A stretch of DNA of 64,000 nucleotides from Anodontia alba (lineage: Eukaryota > Mollusca > Bivalvia > Lucinida > Lucinidae): contig OZ024824.1 in NCBI GenBank assembly GCA_964016985.1, positions 123,376,839 to 123,440,838 of the forward strand. The letters are read 5' to 3'. This document shows positions 32,303 through 42,891 of the stretch, piece after piece; the first letter of the stretch is position 1; each line of letters begins with the position of its first letter. The notes below the pieces were generated by a model. That model was not told the DNA's origin, did no database searches, and was given only the letters and a program-made list of their open reading frames with translations. The translations under genes were made by a program, and so were the position numbers.

Positions 32303-34445
32303 TAAAAGAGGTAATAGAAAAGTCCAGGTAGTGCCACAATCACAACAGACAAAACCAAACAAGCGCAAATCGAACAAACGTACGGAAAGCACCAAGACAA
32401 ACTTTCTCTTCCCCAAGCGAGGTAATCGCAATGCTAAAAAGACTGTACACCACAAGAATTATGTCTTTAATATATCTAAAGGAGAAATCGATAGAGATAC
32501 CAAAACAGAAAGGAAGGCAATGATCAGGAATCGATACAATTATCTCACACCTCCCACCAGAGACATCAAAGGGAAAGAAACACAACCACGAAATAACTGG
32601 ACCCTGATGGAAACATCACTAGCAGAACGCCAAACGGACAGTTACGTTCCAACAAGGTGGCCAAAAGGCTATCCAAAACAAAAAGATGTAAGCGGTAAGC
32701 GACACACACATTCAAAGACGAGCTATAACAAAAATAAACCATGACAGAAGAACCGCCTTGGAACAGTCAGTGAAAAGTATAGCACTGGGGGGCTTAAATC
32801 GATTTTACGTGGCCACAATCCTCGCCCTTACTTCCGCTGCGGTTTAGACACATAATTTGTTCAGTCCGCATAAAGGCTTCTTAACTCATGTGCTACCAGA
32901 ACACAAAATCAACATATTACAGAGATGAATCAACGATTGGGACTCGACAGCACGAAACAACTGAAATGCTAGAGCAAATGAAAACCAACAGTAAGACTCC
33001 GGTGGGCCCGACCAAAGATAGAGCATCAAGTACCAACCAACATTACCCAAAATTAAATTTCAAGTAAACCTTTACGCTGGAACCATCATAGAATCTGAGG
33101 CCTTACCCGCCGGCGTGAAATTAAAGAGCAAAGCAATGTTATTAACCGTGATTGGGTTAACAACCTGCATGCAGTCTGTCGTATAACATTTATGTTGTAC
33201 CCAATCTTTTTATATCGAAGAATTATTTTACGAAATTGTGTACTGAAGTCATTGCAAGCATATATTTTTCTGAATTTATACACTAAGTCACCATAAAATT
33301 CGCGTTCCGATAGGCCTTGCTGCAGAAGAGATTTAAGTCCAACATTGAATTTGGAAACTAAATCGGAATGACGACTATATAACTTAGAAAAGGCTTTACG
33401 TAGTTTATGATACCGATAACCCTGATTAAGAAGTTTAGCAGTTAGAAATTTATTACGAGTGTTGAAGTCAGTTACATGACTAGACACTCTGGCAAATCGA
33501 ATTAACTGTGAAATATGAACACTGTTGGATGCCTCACGAGGGCACATCACCATCCAAGAAAGGAAAATTTAAATCTCAAAATCAAAATCATCGCGTTTGT
33601 AATACATTTTGCAGGAAACAAACCCATCTTCAATAGATAAATGTAAATCCAACAACGCGTCTTCGGTATCAGAAGAATTAGCTTTATTTAACTGAAGTTC
33701 TGGGGGGTAAATTTGACTGATTAAACCGTCGAAGTAGGTATTGTTAATATTCAATAAATCATCCAAATATCTTGAACTCGAGCTAAAAGCTTCAATGATT
33801 TCAGATTGGTTTTCAACGGAAAGGGACATAATGAACTCTCTTTCATAGCAAAACAAGAACAAATCAGCCGCAAGGGGTGCGCAATTCGTACCCATCGGAA
33901 TATCCACAATTTGTCTAAATAACTCAGTACCAAATCTTAGATAAATATTGTCAAGTAGAAAGGTGAGAGCTTCACACACTTTCTGACATGTCCATAATGT
34001 GTAAGTTTTATACACTTCAGAAGTGAAAAAAGCATTTCTTACATTACATGCAAGGTAGGAAATCTTCTCTATGAAATGTCCAGTCAATTACATCATTTAG
34101 GTTTTCTTTTATAAGATTATGAAGGAGTGTAGTGTAAAGCGTGGAGAAATCATAAGTAGACAACCTAAAAGCACGAAATTGTCTTGATTTCAATTTATAA
34201 AAAACCTCATTCCAATTTTATATAGACCAAAACAGATTTCTCCCTGATCTTTCGAAACCTTTTGTCACAATATTTAATTACATGATTTTTGATGGCAGTT
34301 AATAATTTAGAAAGTTCAATGGTGGTCCAAGAGCTTGAATCTGCAAAACCGATTGACGTGCATCAGGAATGAAGTTTTATAATATATTCTCCCAGACCAA
34401 AACTGTATTCAGTGAGAAGCTGAATAAACTTTCCAGATAACAACA
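32303..34445 (-). mobile_element. Penelope-like retroelement, longest copy (RT plus 3' UTR)
   Basis: The most complete copy of the family in the window: a broken reverse transcriptase (34445 to about 33086) followed by ~780 bp of 3' UTR ending in the shared AGTCCAGG../TTTTATC tail. It is truncated at its 5' end, and no endonuclease domain is visible. It lies in intron 4, ~300 bp upstream of exon 5. Confidence 0.75.
33086..34445 (-). pseudogene. Penelope-like reverse transcriptase, frameshifted
   Basis: On the minus strand the fingers/palm region is degraded but readable from 34445 (FRLSTYDFSTLYTTL near 34165; the Asp in YDFSTLY is RT motif A). An open segment of 172 residues follows with NAFFTSEVYKTYTLWTCQKV, IPMGTNCAPLAADLFLFCYE (motif B), the catalytic SSRYLDDLLNIN (motif C) and KMYYKRDDFDFEI. 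After a frameshift near 33560 a 155-residue segment contains VHISQLIRFARVSSH and LLNQGYRYHKLRKAF. The MGTNCAPL...ADLF and RYLDDLLN signatures occur in Penelope-like RTs of many invertebrates; that clade assignment is from memory of the family. Both catalytic Asp are kept, but frameshifts and stops make it non-functional. Confidence 0.75.
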
Positions 34446-34519
34446 AACAAATGCAATGTTTTTTAATAGACTTGCTTCTTTGTATACTTTCAGAGAATGA
34501 TTAATGGTAAATAAATAGT

Positions 34520-34645
34520 TATTTTGTGTGTTGTTTTCTTACCAAGGTCAACCTATATAGATTGTATTCAACTAACCCCATGATAACTGTTATTTATGTG
34601 TTATGTTTGACACATCGGCTACTTCGGCAGCAGGCAGCAAATATC
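34520..34645 (+). pseudogene. Decayed duplicate of the exon 5 acceptor region
   Basis: GATAACTGTTATTTATGTGT, TTTGACACATCGGCTACTTC and GGCAGCAGGCAGC repeat the sequence around the true exon start (GATAACTGTTATTTATGCGT...ACATCGGGATACTTCGGCAG, 34720-34810). About 45 bp, including the splice acceptor, are deleted. It is a local tandem duplication that can no longer be spliced. Confidence 0.7.
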
Positions 34646-34745
34646 TACTTAGTTTGTGTGTTTGTTTCTTTCCAAAGTGAACCGTTATAAATTTTAATGT
34701 GATTGTGGTTAATGATAACTGTTATTTATGCGTTCTTTTTGACAG

Positions 34746-34939
34746 TATATGGTTGCGGTGCCGTTCACCAAAACACATCGGGATACTTCGGCAGCAATGT
34801 CGTAGGCAGTATTCCTGGATCTTATGATAATGGTATTAATTGCACATGGGTTCTTACAGCTGGTGATGGTTATTACCAAGTGATAGAACTAACAATTTTG
34901 TATATGGATATAGAACAAGGAGGATCCTGCTCTTTGCAG
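34746..34939 (+). CDS. Exon 5: N-terminal half of CUB domain 2
   Basis: The 194-bp exon follows acceptor TTTTTGACAG and ends at donor GTAAGT; it starts in phase 1 and ends in phase 0. The sequence starts VYGCGAV (first Cys), with NTSGYFGS, then GSYDNGINCTWVLTAGDGYY (second Cys), VIELTILYMDIEQGG and SCSLQ (third Cys). The acidic YMDIEQ strand matches the other CUBs of this gene. The usual DYLE end is replaced by CSLQ, so the aromatic-Asp pair of the calcium-binding CUBs is lost here. A partial duplicate of its 5' border lies just upstream. Confidence 0.9.
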
Positions 34940-35171
34940 GTAAGTTAAAAATCGTCTTCCTGTATACTAACTCGCCTTGGATTGCACTGTGTTTTGTTTC
35001 CTTTCGGTCGTTCCTTATACTCCGAAGACCCGCTTTAACTGAATATATTTTAGCTTCATTTCAGCTTGTGGTATGAATTACATGACCACCTAAAAATGTA
35101 TCTCTATCTGTACTTCATCAGAGTGTAGGTTATATTGTTGCAACCCCCCTTAGGACCATTGATTCTATTCA

Positions 35172-35441
35172 CAAAAAAATGTTAAGAGAAAAGTCCAGGG
35201 AGTGCCACAATCACAAACCGCAGCCCTTCCCAGATACCAAGAAGAAGAGGAAACAGACAAAACCAAACAAAAGCAAATCGAACAAACGTACGAAAAACAC
35301 AAAGATTAGCTCTGTCTTCCCCAAGCGAAGTTATTGCAACGCTAAAAGGACTGAAAAACACAAGAAATAATAACACAAAGTAAGACATAAAACAAATCGC
35401 CTCCTAAAATAAACCACAAAGCAACAAAGAGTAAGACTAAC
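35172..35441 (-). mobile_element. Penelope-like 3' fragment in intron 5
   Basis: GTTAAGAGAAAAGTCCAGGG through GCCACAATCACAAACCGCAG to AGAGTAAGACTAACA. 5'-truncated, ~270 bp. Confidence 0.8.
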
Positions 35442-36165
35442 AAGTTGTAGCTGAAACTGAGTTCGCTAGATCCAGCGCTAGAGGATATGTGTAGCTGCAC
35501 ATAATATATTACTACACATGAACAAACCAAATCAAACCAGATGTGCTATTTTCATTTCTTTGGTGTGTTTCTTGTTTCCAAAATCCCTTCTATCAGAACA
35601 CATTATTTTTTTTTTTTTGTCGGCACCTCCTCCCCTTTCCGACTCCATTTTTTTTCACACACCGTGCTTTATGTAGCATTATAATTTTTTCATACAAAAT
35701 AAGAAGGAAAACATAAAAACGTGATGAAGGAATTGCAAAACGTGCATGCATGCCCGTACGCGCACGCACACACGCATGCACGCACGCTCACACATAATTA
35801 ATTAAGTATGTATGTATTTTGAAATGCCTGTAATTTCGTTTATTTGTTTGTTTAATTTTTTTCGCGCTTCGACACGGTATGTTTGAGCTATCTACTTTTT
35901 CTGGGGGTGTGGCTGCGGCAGCTCAGACGTACTAAAAAAAGACATTAAATTGCAAAGGAATTCAATTTATCTTACTTTGCCGCCTAGTGCCAGCACAGCC
36001 CCACCCCCATGAAACAGTAGTTGCTCCCTCTCCTCTTATTTTTTTTTTTTCTTTTCTTTTCTTTCTTTCTACTTTTTTTTTTTTTTTTTTTTTAATTATT
36101 ATTATTATTATTTTTTTTTTTGTAATGTTTATTTTTATTTATTTATTTTATTTTTTCTTTTTCTT

Positions 36166-36200
<35 letters not shown>

Positions 36201-37035
36201 CTATGAAAATCTACTTGTATAAAAAAAAAAAATTACATTATACGATATTATTCACAGATGTGCTGAGGTCTTTCTGTAGATCATTGTCTCACCTGGAAAA
36301 GAGAAAATATTTTCGTTACATAATTATGGTCTTGGGTTTTATCCTTAACTTTTTTTTTTTTTGGGTCACCGTGGCATCGAAAATGATTGACCCGTTTGGA
36401 GAAAAAAAAGCAACCTGATTTTCTGTGATTCGTAGTTGATGTTGGATAAATTTTGACAGCTAATAAATCTTAAGAAAAAAGAAAAACGGCGTAAACCGTG
36501 GATTTCTTAGAAACTCGCATTTAGGCGACAGAGGTGAGTATCGATATACGCACTGTCACAATTTATCAATGAAGCACGTGAACGTGTTTACGCCTGGGGC
36601 TGTCAGATCGTAGATAGCACAACTGAAAATAGGTATATTTAAAAAGATGATTTGTCAATCTTAACGGTTCTCTGATCTTACCAGTATTTTGTTAGTAGAT
36701 TTATATATAAATAACCATTATTTATTTATTTTATTAAGTATTTATCTGTTTAATAAATCTTTTGTTCTAATTATTATTTATTTATTTTTTATTCATTTAT
36801 TTATTTTTTTTTTTTTCTATTTTTTTTTTTGCTATTTCTCATATTTATATGAATTATTATTTTATAATGAAGAAGTGAAAAAACTTCTCATTTGGATTAT
36901 TTTCTCCATCTTCTGTTCCTTTCAAGCTCGCTGCTCATTCTGAAAAGAGAAAATAAAACAAATAATAATTAACTTAGTGCAATGGCTTTATTTCACAACA
37001 CTCACCGAACAGGAACAAGTTCACCATCACAGTCG

Positions 37036-37070
<35 letters not shown>

Positions 37071-37617
37071 CACCCACCCGTCTACAACAGTAAACCTGCC
37101 CCCGCCCAGACTCCGTGCTCAGCCAAAGCTATGAAACAAGAATCGGTCTTACTGTAACAAGTTTACTTTGCTACTTGTATGTATATTAGTAATTCATTTA
37201 CTGGAGTATTTTCTAACATTATTATTATTATTATTATTTTTTTTTTAATTTCTAACTATTTATTTTGGTTTGATTTAAAGGCAAAAGACACTGAAGTCCT
37301 TGATGACACACCTGCACACGCAGCACCCCACATGGATCCACACTGTCTGCCGACATGCATATTATATTATTTATCGGAGTATTTTCTAACATTTTTTAAA
37401 CTATTGACTTAAAGGAAAAAACAATGTCCCAAATGACACGCCGCACGCGCAGCACCCCACAGGGATCCACCGTCTGCCCACATGCAAATTTCCTTTCGAA
37501 ACAAACCTGGTAGACCCCGATGAGAAGCCGCACCCGCAGCATCCTATACAAGCCTACACCACCCGCCTTTGTCCAACTTGTAAGACATGATGCTGTTATT
37601 AGATATTAAAATATTAT

Positions 37618-37649
<32 letters not shown>

Positions 37650-38464
37650 TTTTTATGAGAGTTAATGAGTGTGTGTGTACATGTGTGCATTTTTACTGTG
37701 AATATTTTGATGAGCTACCCACACTGGTCTGAGAGCTATTTCTTTCTGGCAGACGGTGCAGACCCTAAAAACAGGATATTGCATATTCAGGTTCTGCACT
37801 GCCTGCTCGTATCCCTTTATAGATGCAAAACTGATGTATACATATTTGCCATGCATGCAGTGCATGTGTGGCTTTGCATACTTTTAATTCTGTATGATAA
37901 AAAAGAAATGTTTATTTATAATTATTCATTTATTATTTATTTATTTATTTTTCTTATTAGTTGTAATTTTTAATTCATTTGTAAGTTTGTTTGTTACAAT
38001 CAGAGAAAAAAAAAACAAAAAAAAAACATTTATAAGCTTGTTTGTTTGTTTGTTTCAGACACACATTATAAGGTCAGAACACATTATAACCTCGTGTTTT
38101 ATTGAGTTCAAATGCCCATACATATATTTGTGAGACAAAAATGCATCCACATAGATTTAGAGGTCAGTTAAATATAGTTAAGAAGATGTCAAGAAAGAGC
38201 CAAAATCAGAAAACGTATGCTACTAATGGCATCAAAAGGATGGGTAAACTAACTAAGAAGATGCACACACGTTACGTACTAGCAAAAAGGAAGCAACTTG
38301 GCCAACGAGATGCTCACAATGACAGATATAACCCAAAACGATATACAAAGATACCAAGACAAAATGCCTGCCACAAACACAAAACACAGTCCTGGGCGGC
38401 TTGAACAAATGTAACTCCAGCGAAACCTAGCCCTTGATTCTCATGCAACTCCAAATTTTTACTG
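35442..38464. other. T-rich low-complexity intron segment
   Basis: Contains a (CA/GC)-rich run near 35750-35795 and long T/TTA/TTTA tracts at about 36028-36200, 36780-36830, 37039-37068 and 37616-37654. Near 37300-37560 a decayed ~110-bp repeat carries GCAGCACCCCACA.GGATCCAC. The long Phe-rich open frames are translated poly-T. The segment 38160-38415 is A-rich and may be a distant relative of the Penelope-like 3' UTR. No exon is seen. Confidence 0.5.
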
Positions 38465-38738
38465 CACTACGAAAACACGCCTATTCAAATATACTAAAAG
38501 TTTTACCACAAAGAAATAAAAATTTTTAGTTAAAAAAGATCTGATATTTTTCATATTTCTGCTAAAAACATAAATTATGGGTACTCATTAGAACCGCCTT
38601 GACAAGGCAATTCTAACAAGTACCCACAAGCTATGCTTTGCGCAGAAATAAGAAAAATAATACCTCTGTAAACCCCAGTTTTACTATATAAAATGGGGTT
38701 TAAAGGGGTCAAAACTATATAGGCGTGTTTTCGTGATG
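38465..38738 (+). mobile_element. Hairpin MITE family, copy 19
   Basis: CACTACGAAAACACGCC to GGCGTGTTTTCGTGATG. Both hairpin arms are mutated (GGGTACTCATTAGAACC against AATTCTAACAAGTACCC). Confidence 0.85.
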
Positions 38739-38806
38739 TTTATAATATTTGAAAATATGTTTGATTTTTTTTCATATACAATTAATTTCTTACGAACACA
38801 AGGTTC

Positions 38807-39361
38807 CCGTTATAAAGAATTGGCTATAGCCTTGATATTATGCGGCAGACGGCATCCTAGTTATCAACCCAATCATTGTTGATGGCTATGCTTCACTCTT
38901 TAATTGCACAACGGCAGTTCGGGCCTCAAACTCAATGCATTGACTAAGCTGGGAGCTTTTATGCGAAACAAATTTTTATGTATTCCTGTATTAAGAGTAG
39001 CATCGGGACCCAGAGTGAAGTTGGCTACCTGTAAAAGTGCTTTAATCCCACGGTGGTTTATTCTACTGACCGTTCTAAGGCGGTGGTCCCGGTGTTAGTC
39101 TTACTCTTTGTTGCTTTGTGGTTTATTCTACGAGGCGATTTGTTTTATGTCTTACCTTGTGTCATTTTGTTCTTGTGTTTTCATCCCCTTTTAGCATTCC
39201 GATTACCTCGCATGGGGAAGAGAGATCTAATCTTAGTGCTTTTCGTACGTTTGTTTGATTCGCGCTGGTTTGGTTTTGTCTGTTTCTCCTTCCGCTTGGT
39301 GTCTTGGAAGGGCTGCGGTTTGTGGTTGTGGCATTCCCTGGACTTTTCTCTTAACCTTTTT
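38807..39361 (+). mobile_element. Penelope-like 3' region
   Basis: Begins with the last codons of the RT frame (CGTTATAAAGAATTGGC, TTATGCGGCAGAC), lacks part of the middle UTR, and continues through GTGAAGTTGGCTACC and GTTCTAAGGCGGTGG to CCTGGACTTTTCTCTTAACC. A poly-A run follows at 39379-39408. Confidence 0.8.
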
Positions 39362-39375
39362 ATTAGCACCGAAGC

Positions 39376-39414
<39 letters not shown>

Positions 39415-39727
39415 CGACTTTCTGAAAGATGTCGAAAGAGGATATATCTTACATGACATATTTATTGTCTATATCACTGTGTGTCTGGAGTCATCTTTAG
39501 GAAATTATTTACCTTCTTTCTACATCGAAGCTAATCGTAAAATACTTGGTTCTTTCTGGTAGCACAGTACTTATTTTAAGTGTATTTGGTGAAGTCTTCA
39601 TTTGTGAAAAACCAAAACAGATAACAGCGAACTTACTGTCTTTAAGAGTTGCCTCCATTTGCAAATTGGCGACAAAATTATCCATGTGTCTATGTATCCT
39701 TTACTAGTGCGTTACTCTCTGCTGCAG

Positions 39728-40087
39728 GTGTATGACGGGAAACTGGCTGATTACGCACTTTTAGGAACATATGATGGCTCCTCCTCTCTTCCCGCTAGGG
39801 TGACGTCTACATCAAGAGAAATATATGTGCGCTTCTTGACAAATAAAAATGTTCCATGTGCGGGGTTTAATGCTACATATACTGAACAGTGTCGAGTAGT
39901 GTATAAAAGTGAGAGTTTGCTAACTTTGCACACGTTCAGCTCGATAGACAGCGACAACGACGGTTTATACGACCCTAACCTCAACTGTACTTGGGTTCTT
40001 ATTGGAAACAGTTTAGAAGTAATACACCTCTTCATAACAGATATGGATATAGAACAAGACGAAAATTGTGCACGTGACTATCTCAAG
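39728..40087 (+). CDS. Exon 6: C-terminal half of CUB2 plus N-terminal half of CUB3
   Basis: The 360-bp exon lies between acceptor CTGCTGCAG and donor GTAACG, phase 0 at both ends. The first ~53 residues close CUB2: VYDGKLADYALLGTYDGSSS, EIYVRFLTN and AGFNATYTE. The family's conserved YCGS is YDGS here, so the fourth Cys is missing; a Cys in NVPCAGFNATY is displaced ~25 residues downstream. The remainder opens CUB3: QCRVVY (first Cys), SIDSDNDGLYDPNLNCTW (second Cys, with a DxDxDG acidic loop), LFITDMDIEQDENC (third Cys) and DYLK. The two half-domains share one exon without an intron, unlike CUB1/CUB2, implying intron loss or a duplicated joint module. Confidence 0.93.
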
Positions 40088-40540
40088 GTAACGGTGTAAA
40101 ACGATTGATGAGAGTTAAAACGTTTTTAAGGAGAACCTACATTTGGGTTCTCCGGATCAGAGTCTACACTGGTCCCCAACATTCCAAGCGAAAGGTACAA
40201 TTACAGTTGTGCAGGTGGATAATGGTCTACGTTTATCGTTAAGTCATCAGATCGATTTCCAAGTGGAGGGGTTCACTTTGTCATGACAAGTATTACTGGA
40301 TCATTGAACATATTCTGATTACTTTGAACATCAAATACTGCTCATGCCTGCGTTAGGGATATATACAGTCTCGCAGATTACACTGCTGTATATGAAAACA
40401 AGTCTTGCGTTATTATATGTGTTCTTTGTTTCTTAATGCAACGTTTTAGATTTTCATTTTAATTCTCAAAAACATATTTATAGGGTTATGCTGCACAGGT
40501 ATAGGAATGATGTCGTAGAGTTACATGATTAGATACATAA
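40088..40540. other. Intron 6 DNA, no recognised feature
   Basis: No exon or known repeat between the donor of exon 6 and the SINE. Confidence 0.5.
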
Positions 40541-40886
40541 CCGGAGCAATGGCTCAGTTGGTAGAGCGTCCGCTTTGTGATCGGAGGTTACAGGTTTGAT
40601 CCCCGGCCGAGTCATACCAAAGACTTTAAAAATAGTACTAGCTGCTTTTTTGCTTGGCGCTCAGCAATAAGAAAGCAGAGCTAGGAATCAGAACTGGTCA
40701 GCTCAGTGTCACTATAATATGACTGGGTGAGATCTCATGTCAAGTGTCTTGGGCGTAATACTTCAGTGAGGCAGCACTCTAAAAGTGAGCATTTAACTCC
40801 CTGCCACGTCCAGACACCGTCGCGATATGACTGAAAGATTGTTGAAAGCGTCGTACAGCCCGAATAAACCAAACAAACAAATGAAT
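40541..40886 (+). mobile_element. tRNA-derived SINE, copy B (different family)
   Basis: The tRNA-like head has an A box (TGGCTCAGTTGGTAGAG, 40550-40566) and B box (GGTTTGATCCC, about 40592-40603). A central region with GCTGCTTTTTTGCTTGGCGC follows and the tail ends AACCAAACAAACAAATG. GATACAT occurs just before (40532-40538) and just after (about 40888-40894) and may be the target duplication. The central GCTTGGCGCTCAGCA motif recalls conserved-core molluscan SINEs. It could be transcribed by Pol III. It is not a functional tRNA, because the acceptor stem does not close. Confidence 0.85.
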
Positions 40887-41081
40887 GGATACATTTAGTA
40901 GTTCCGGCATTTTTAAAAAAGAAGGCGACTGTATACTGATCATAACGTAGCGTGGAATTCCAAATACTTTGGCTTGAAATAGCAATATTTCCCATGTGAC
41001 GTAATGCTCAGTAAACATTCGTCGATTTATGTCATTGTTTAGAAATCGACAAGCTCATCAAACTCATGTTTATGCAAATGA

Positions 41082-41211
41082 GAGGTTCTAACGCGTACTC
41101 AAAATCTATTTTTGTGCAGAAATATGAGAATATCAGAATTTTTCATCTGAAACTTTTCATTTTTTGGTGGTAAAATTTTCAGTATATTTGAATAGGCATG
41201 CTTTCGTAATG
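41082..41211 (-). mobile_element. Hairpin MITE family, copy 20, right portion
   Basis: Starts in the second hairpin arm (GAGGTTCTAACGCGTACTC) and ends GAATAGGCATGCTTTCGTAATG. The left half is absent. Confidence 0.8.
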
Positions 41212-41876
41212 TTCTGTTTCTTTGTGATCTCCTTAGATATTAAGGGCGTAAGCAGTAGTACAAAATTCATGACTGCTTATGAAGAGTCTCAATAATAAGA
41301 AACTCTATTTGTCTATCTGTTATTTGTTCTTTGTTTCTAAAAGCTAACTGTTTATTCTTTTTTTATTTTACTTTGCTGCAGCTAGCGGTTAGCGCCGTGA
41401 CGTGGCCGTAGAACGTCTCTTCTTTTTCCACCATAATGCAGATTATATTTTGTCGTTAGGATCATCTGTCCTATTGTGGTATCTTTGAAAATGGAGTTCC
41501 ACTCACGTATACGCTAGAGGGAGTAAGCAGTATTGCAAACGTCACCACTGCTGTTTAAGCGGCTTAGTAAAACCGATACACCCATTTTCTATCTGTAATG
41601 TGTTCTTTATTGCCAAAGGCAACTTTTTAGATTTTTATTCTTTACTTCACTTAAAAACCACATTATTGATAGCTTCATTCTTATTGAAATATGGGATACA
41701 GAACTACAATTTTCATCAAACTCTCTTCTGAATCTTTTTTGTAGATCTTTGTGTAAATTTCCAGATCTCAAACTCTGTATATGTGTTTTAGTTTATCAAA
41801 ATAAAATACTGTTTAAAAGAAATAAGTGTACATGTTATATGGTTTCCATTACGTAAGCATGTCTTTTCAAATATAA

Positions 41877-42664
41877 TTAAAGGGCAACGCAATATAAGTT
41901 AAAAGTATATCTTGGAGTAAAGTGCTTAACAAGCCATTTATTTTGATGCAAGAGTTTTTTGAAATAAGGAAAAAAAGGTAAGAGACAAGTCCAGGGAGTG
42001 CCACAATCACAAACCGCAGCCCTTCCCAGACCCTAAGAGGAAGAGGAAACCGACAAATCTAAACAAGCACAAACCGAACAAACGTACGAAAAGCACTAAG
42101 GTTAGCTCTCTCTTCCCCAAGCGAGGTAATCGCAATACTAAAACGACTGAAAAATACAAGAACAAAATGACACACGGAAAGACATACAACAAATCGCCTC
42201 GTAAAATAAACCACAAAGCAACAAAGAGTAAGACTAACACCGGTTATGATGGTTTGAATATATTTAAAATGGCTGTTATGGATGCCGCCATATTGTAGGC
42301 TTTGTGGCGTCACACAGCCCAAATTAAATATGCAAAACCAAATTATAAAGAGTTTTTAAGAATAAGTTTGCTATAGAGTTTTTATAATCTTTTAATTCTA
42401 GTGACAAGCAATCATTCCCCCCCCCACCCACAGAAAAAAACCAACTTTATGAGAATAACTACGTTTGTAAAACGAATTTTAATTTTTATGAAATCTCATC
42501 AAATATTCAAACTGGCGGCGCCCATTCCACCAATGTTGAAATATTCAATTATCTATAACTTCCTTAATTTTCCACCGATTTTGATCAAATTTCTGTCAAA
42601 ATTCATTATTTGTAAATTCTTTACTTTAAAACACATTATCTTTTATGGTTGCGTTCCCCTTTAA
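41877..42664. mobile_element. TTAA-flanked non-autonomous element, third family
   Basis: TTAA at 41877-41880 and 42661-42664 flanks 780 bp. Ends AGGGCAACGCAA and TTGCGTTCCCCT are inverted repeats with one mismatch. There is no transposase. It is inserted into hairpin MITE copy 21 and itself contains the retroelement fragment at 41970-42243. Confidence 0.85.
41970..42243 (-). mobile_element. Penelope-like 3' fragment nested in the TTAA element
   Basis: AAAAAAGGTAAGAGACAAGT through GCCACAATCACAAACCGCAG to AGTAAGACTAACACCGG. The innermost of three nested insertions. Confidence 0.8.
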
Positions 42665-42891
42665 AATTTTACCACCAAAAAATGAAAGTTTTGAGATGAA
42701 AAAATCTGATATTCATATTTCTGCACAAAACTTAGATTGGGACGAGGCGGTTCGAACGCGTACTCACAATCTATGAAATAAGAAAAATAATGTATACCCC
42801 TGTAAACCCCAGTTTTGCTACATAAAAATGAGGTTTATTGGGGTCGAAATTATATATGCATGGTTTCATGGTGATTGTTTTTTCTTGCAAG

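Larger units (their letters stand above)
41847..42873 (+). mobile_element. Hairpin MITE family, copy 21, split by a TTAA element and abutting exon 7
   Basis: The left piece 41847-41880 (CATTACGTAAGCATGTC, ending AATATAATTAA) and right piece 42661-42873 (TTAAAATTTTACCACC onward) are one element separated by the insertion at 41881-42660. The hairpin is degraded. The right end (TGGTTTCATGGTG) stops 18 bp before exon 7. Confidence 0.85.

Noticed and set aside
32331..32744. 137-codon Lys/Arg-rich open frame
   Set aside because: It lies antisense in the 3' UTR of the longest Penelope-like copy. The related piece at 48676 does not keep the full frame.
35987..36199. Phe-rich open frame that could pass as a membrane protein
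   Set aside because: A translated poly-T/TTA low-complexity tract.
39053..39562. 169-codon open frame with a hydrophobic start
   Set aside because: Again 3' UTR of the Penelope-like repeat running through a poly-A tract into intron.
40541..40620. Possible tRNA gene
   Set aside because: A and B boxes are present but the acceptor stem does not close, and the sequence continues into a SINE body and tail.
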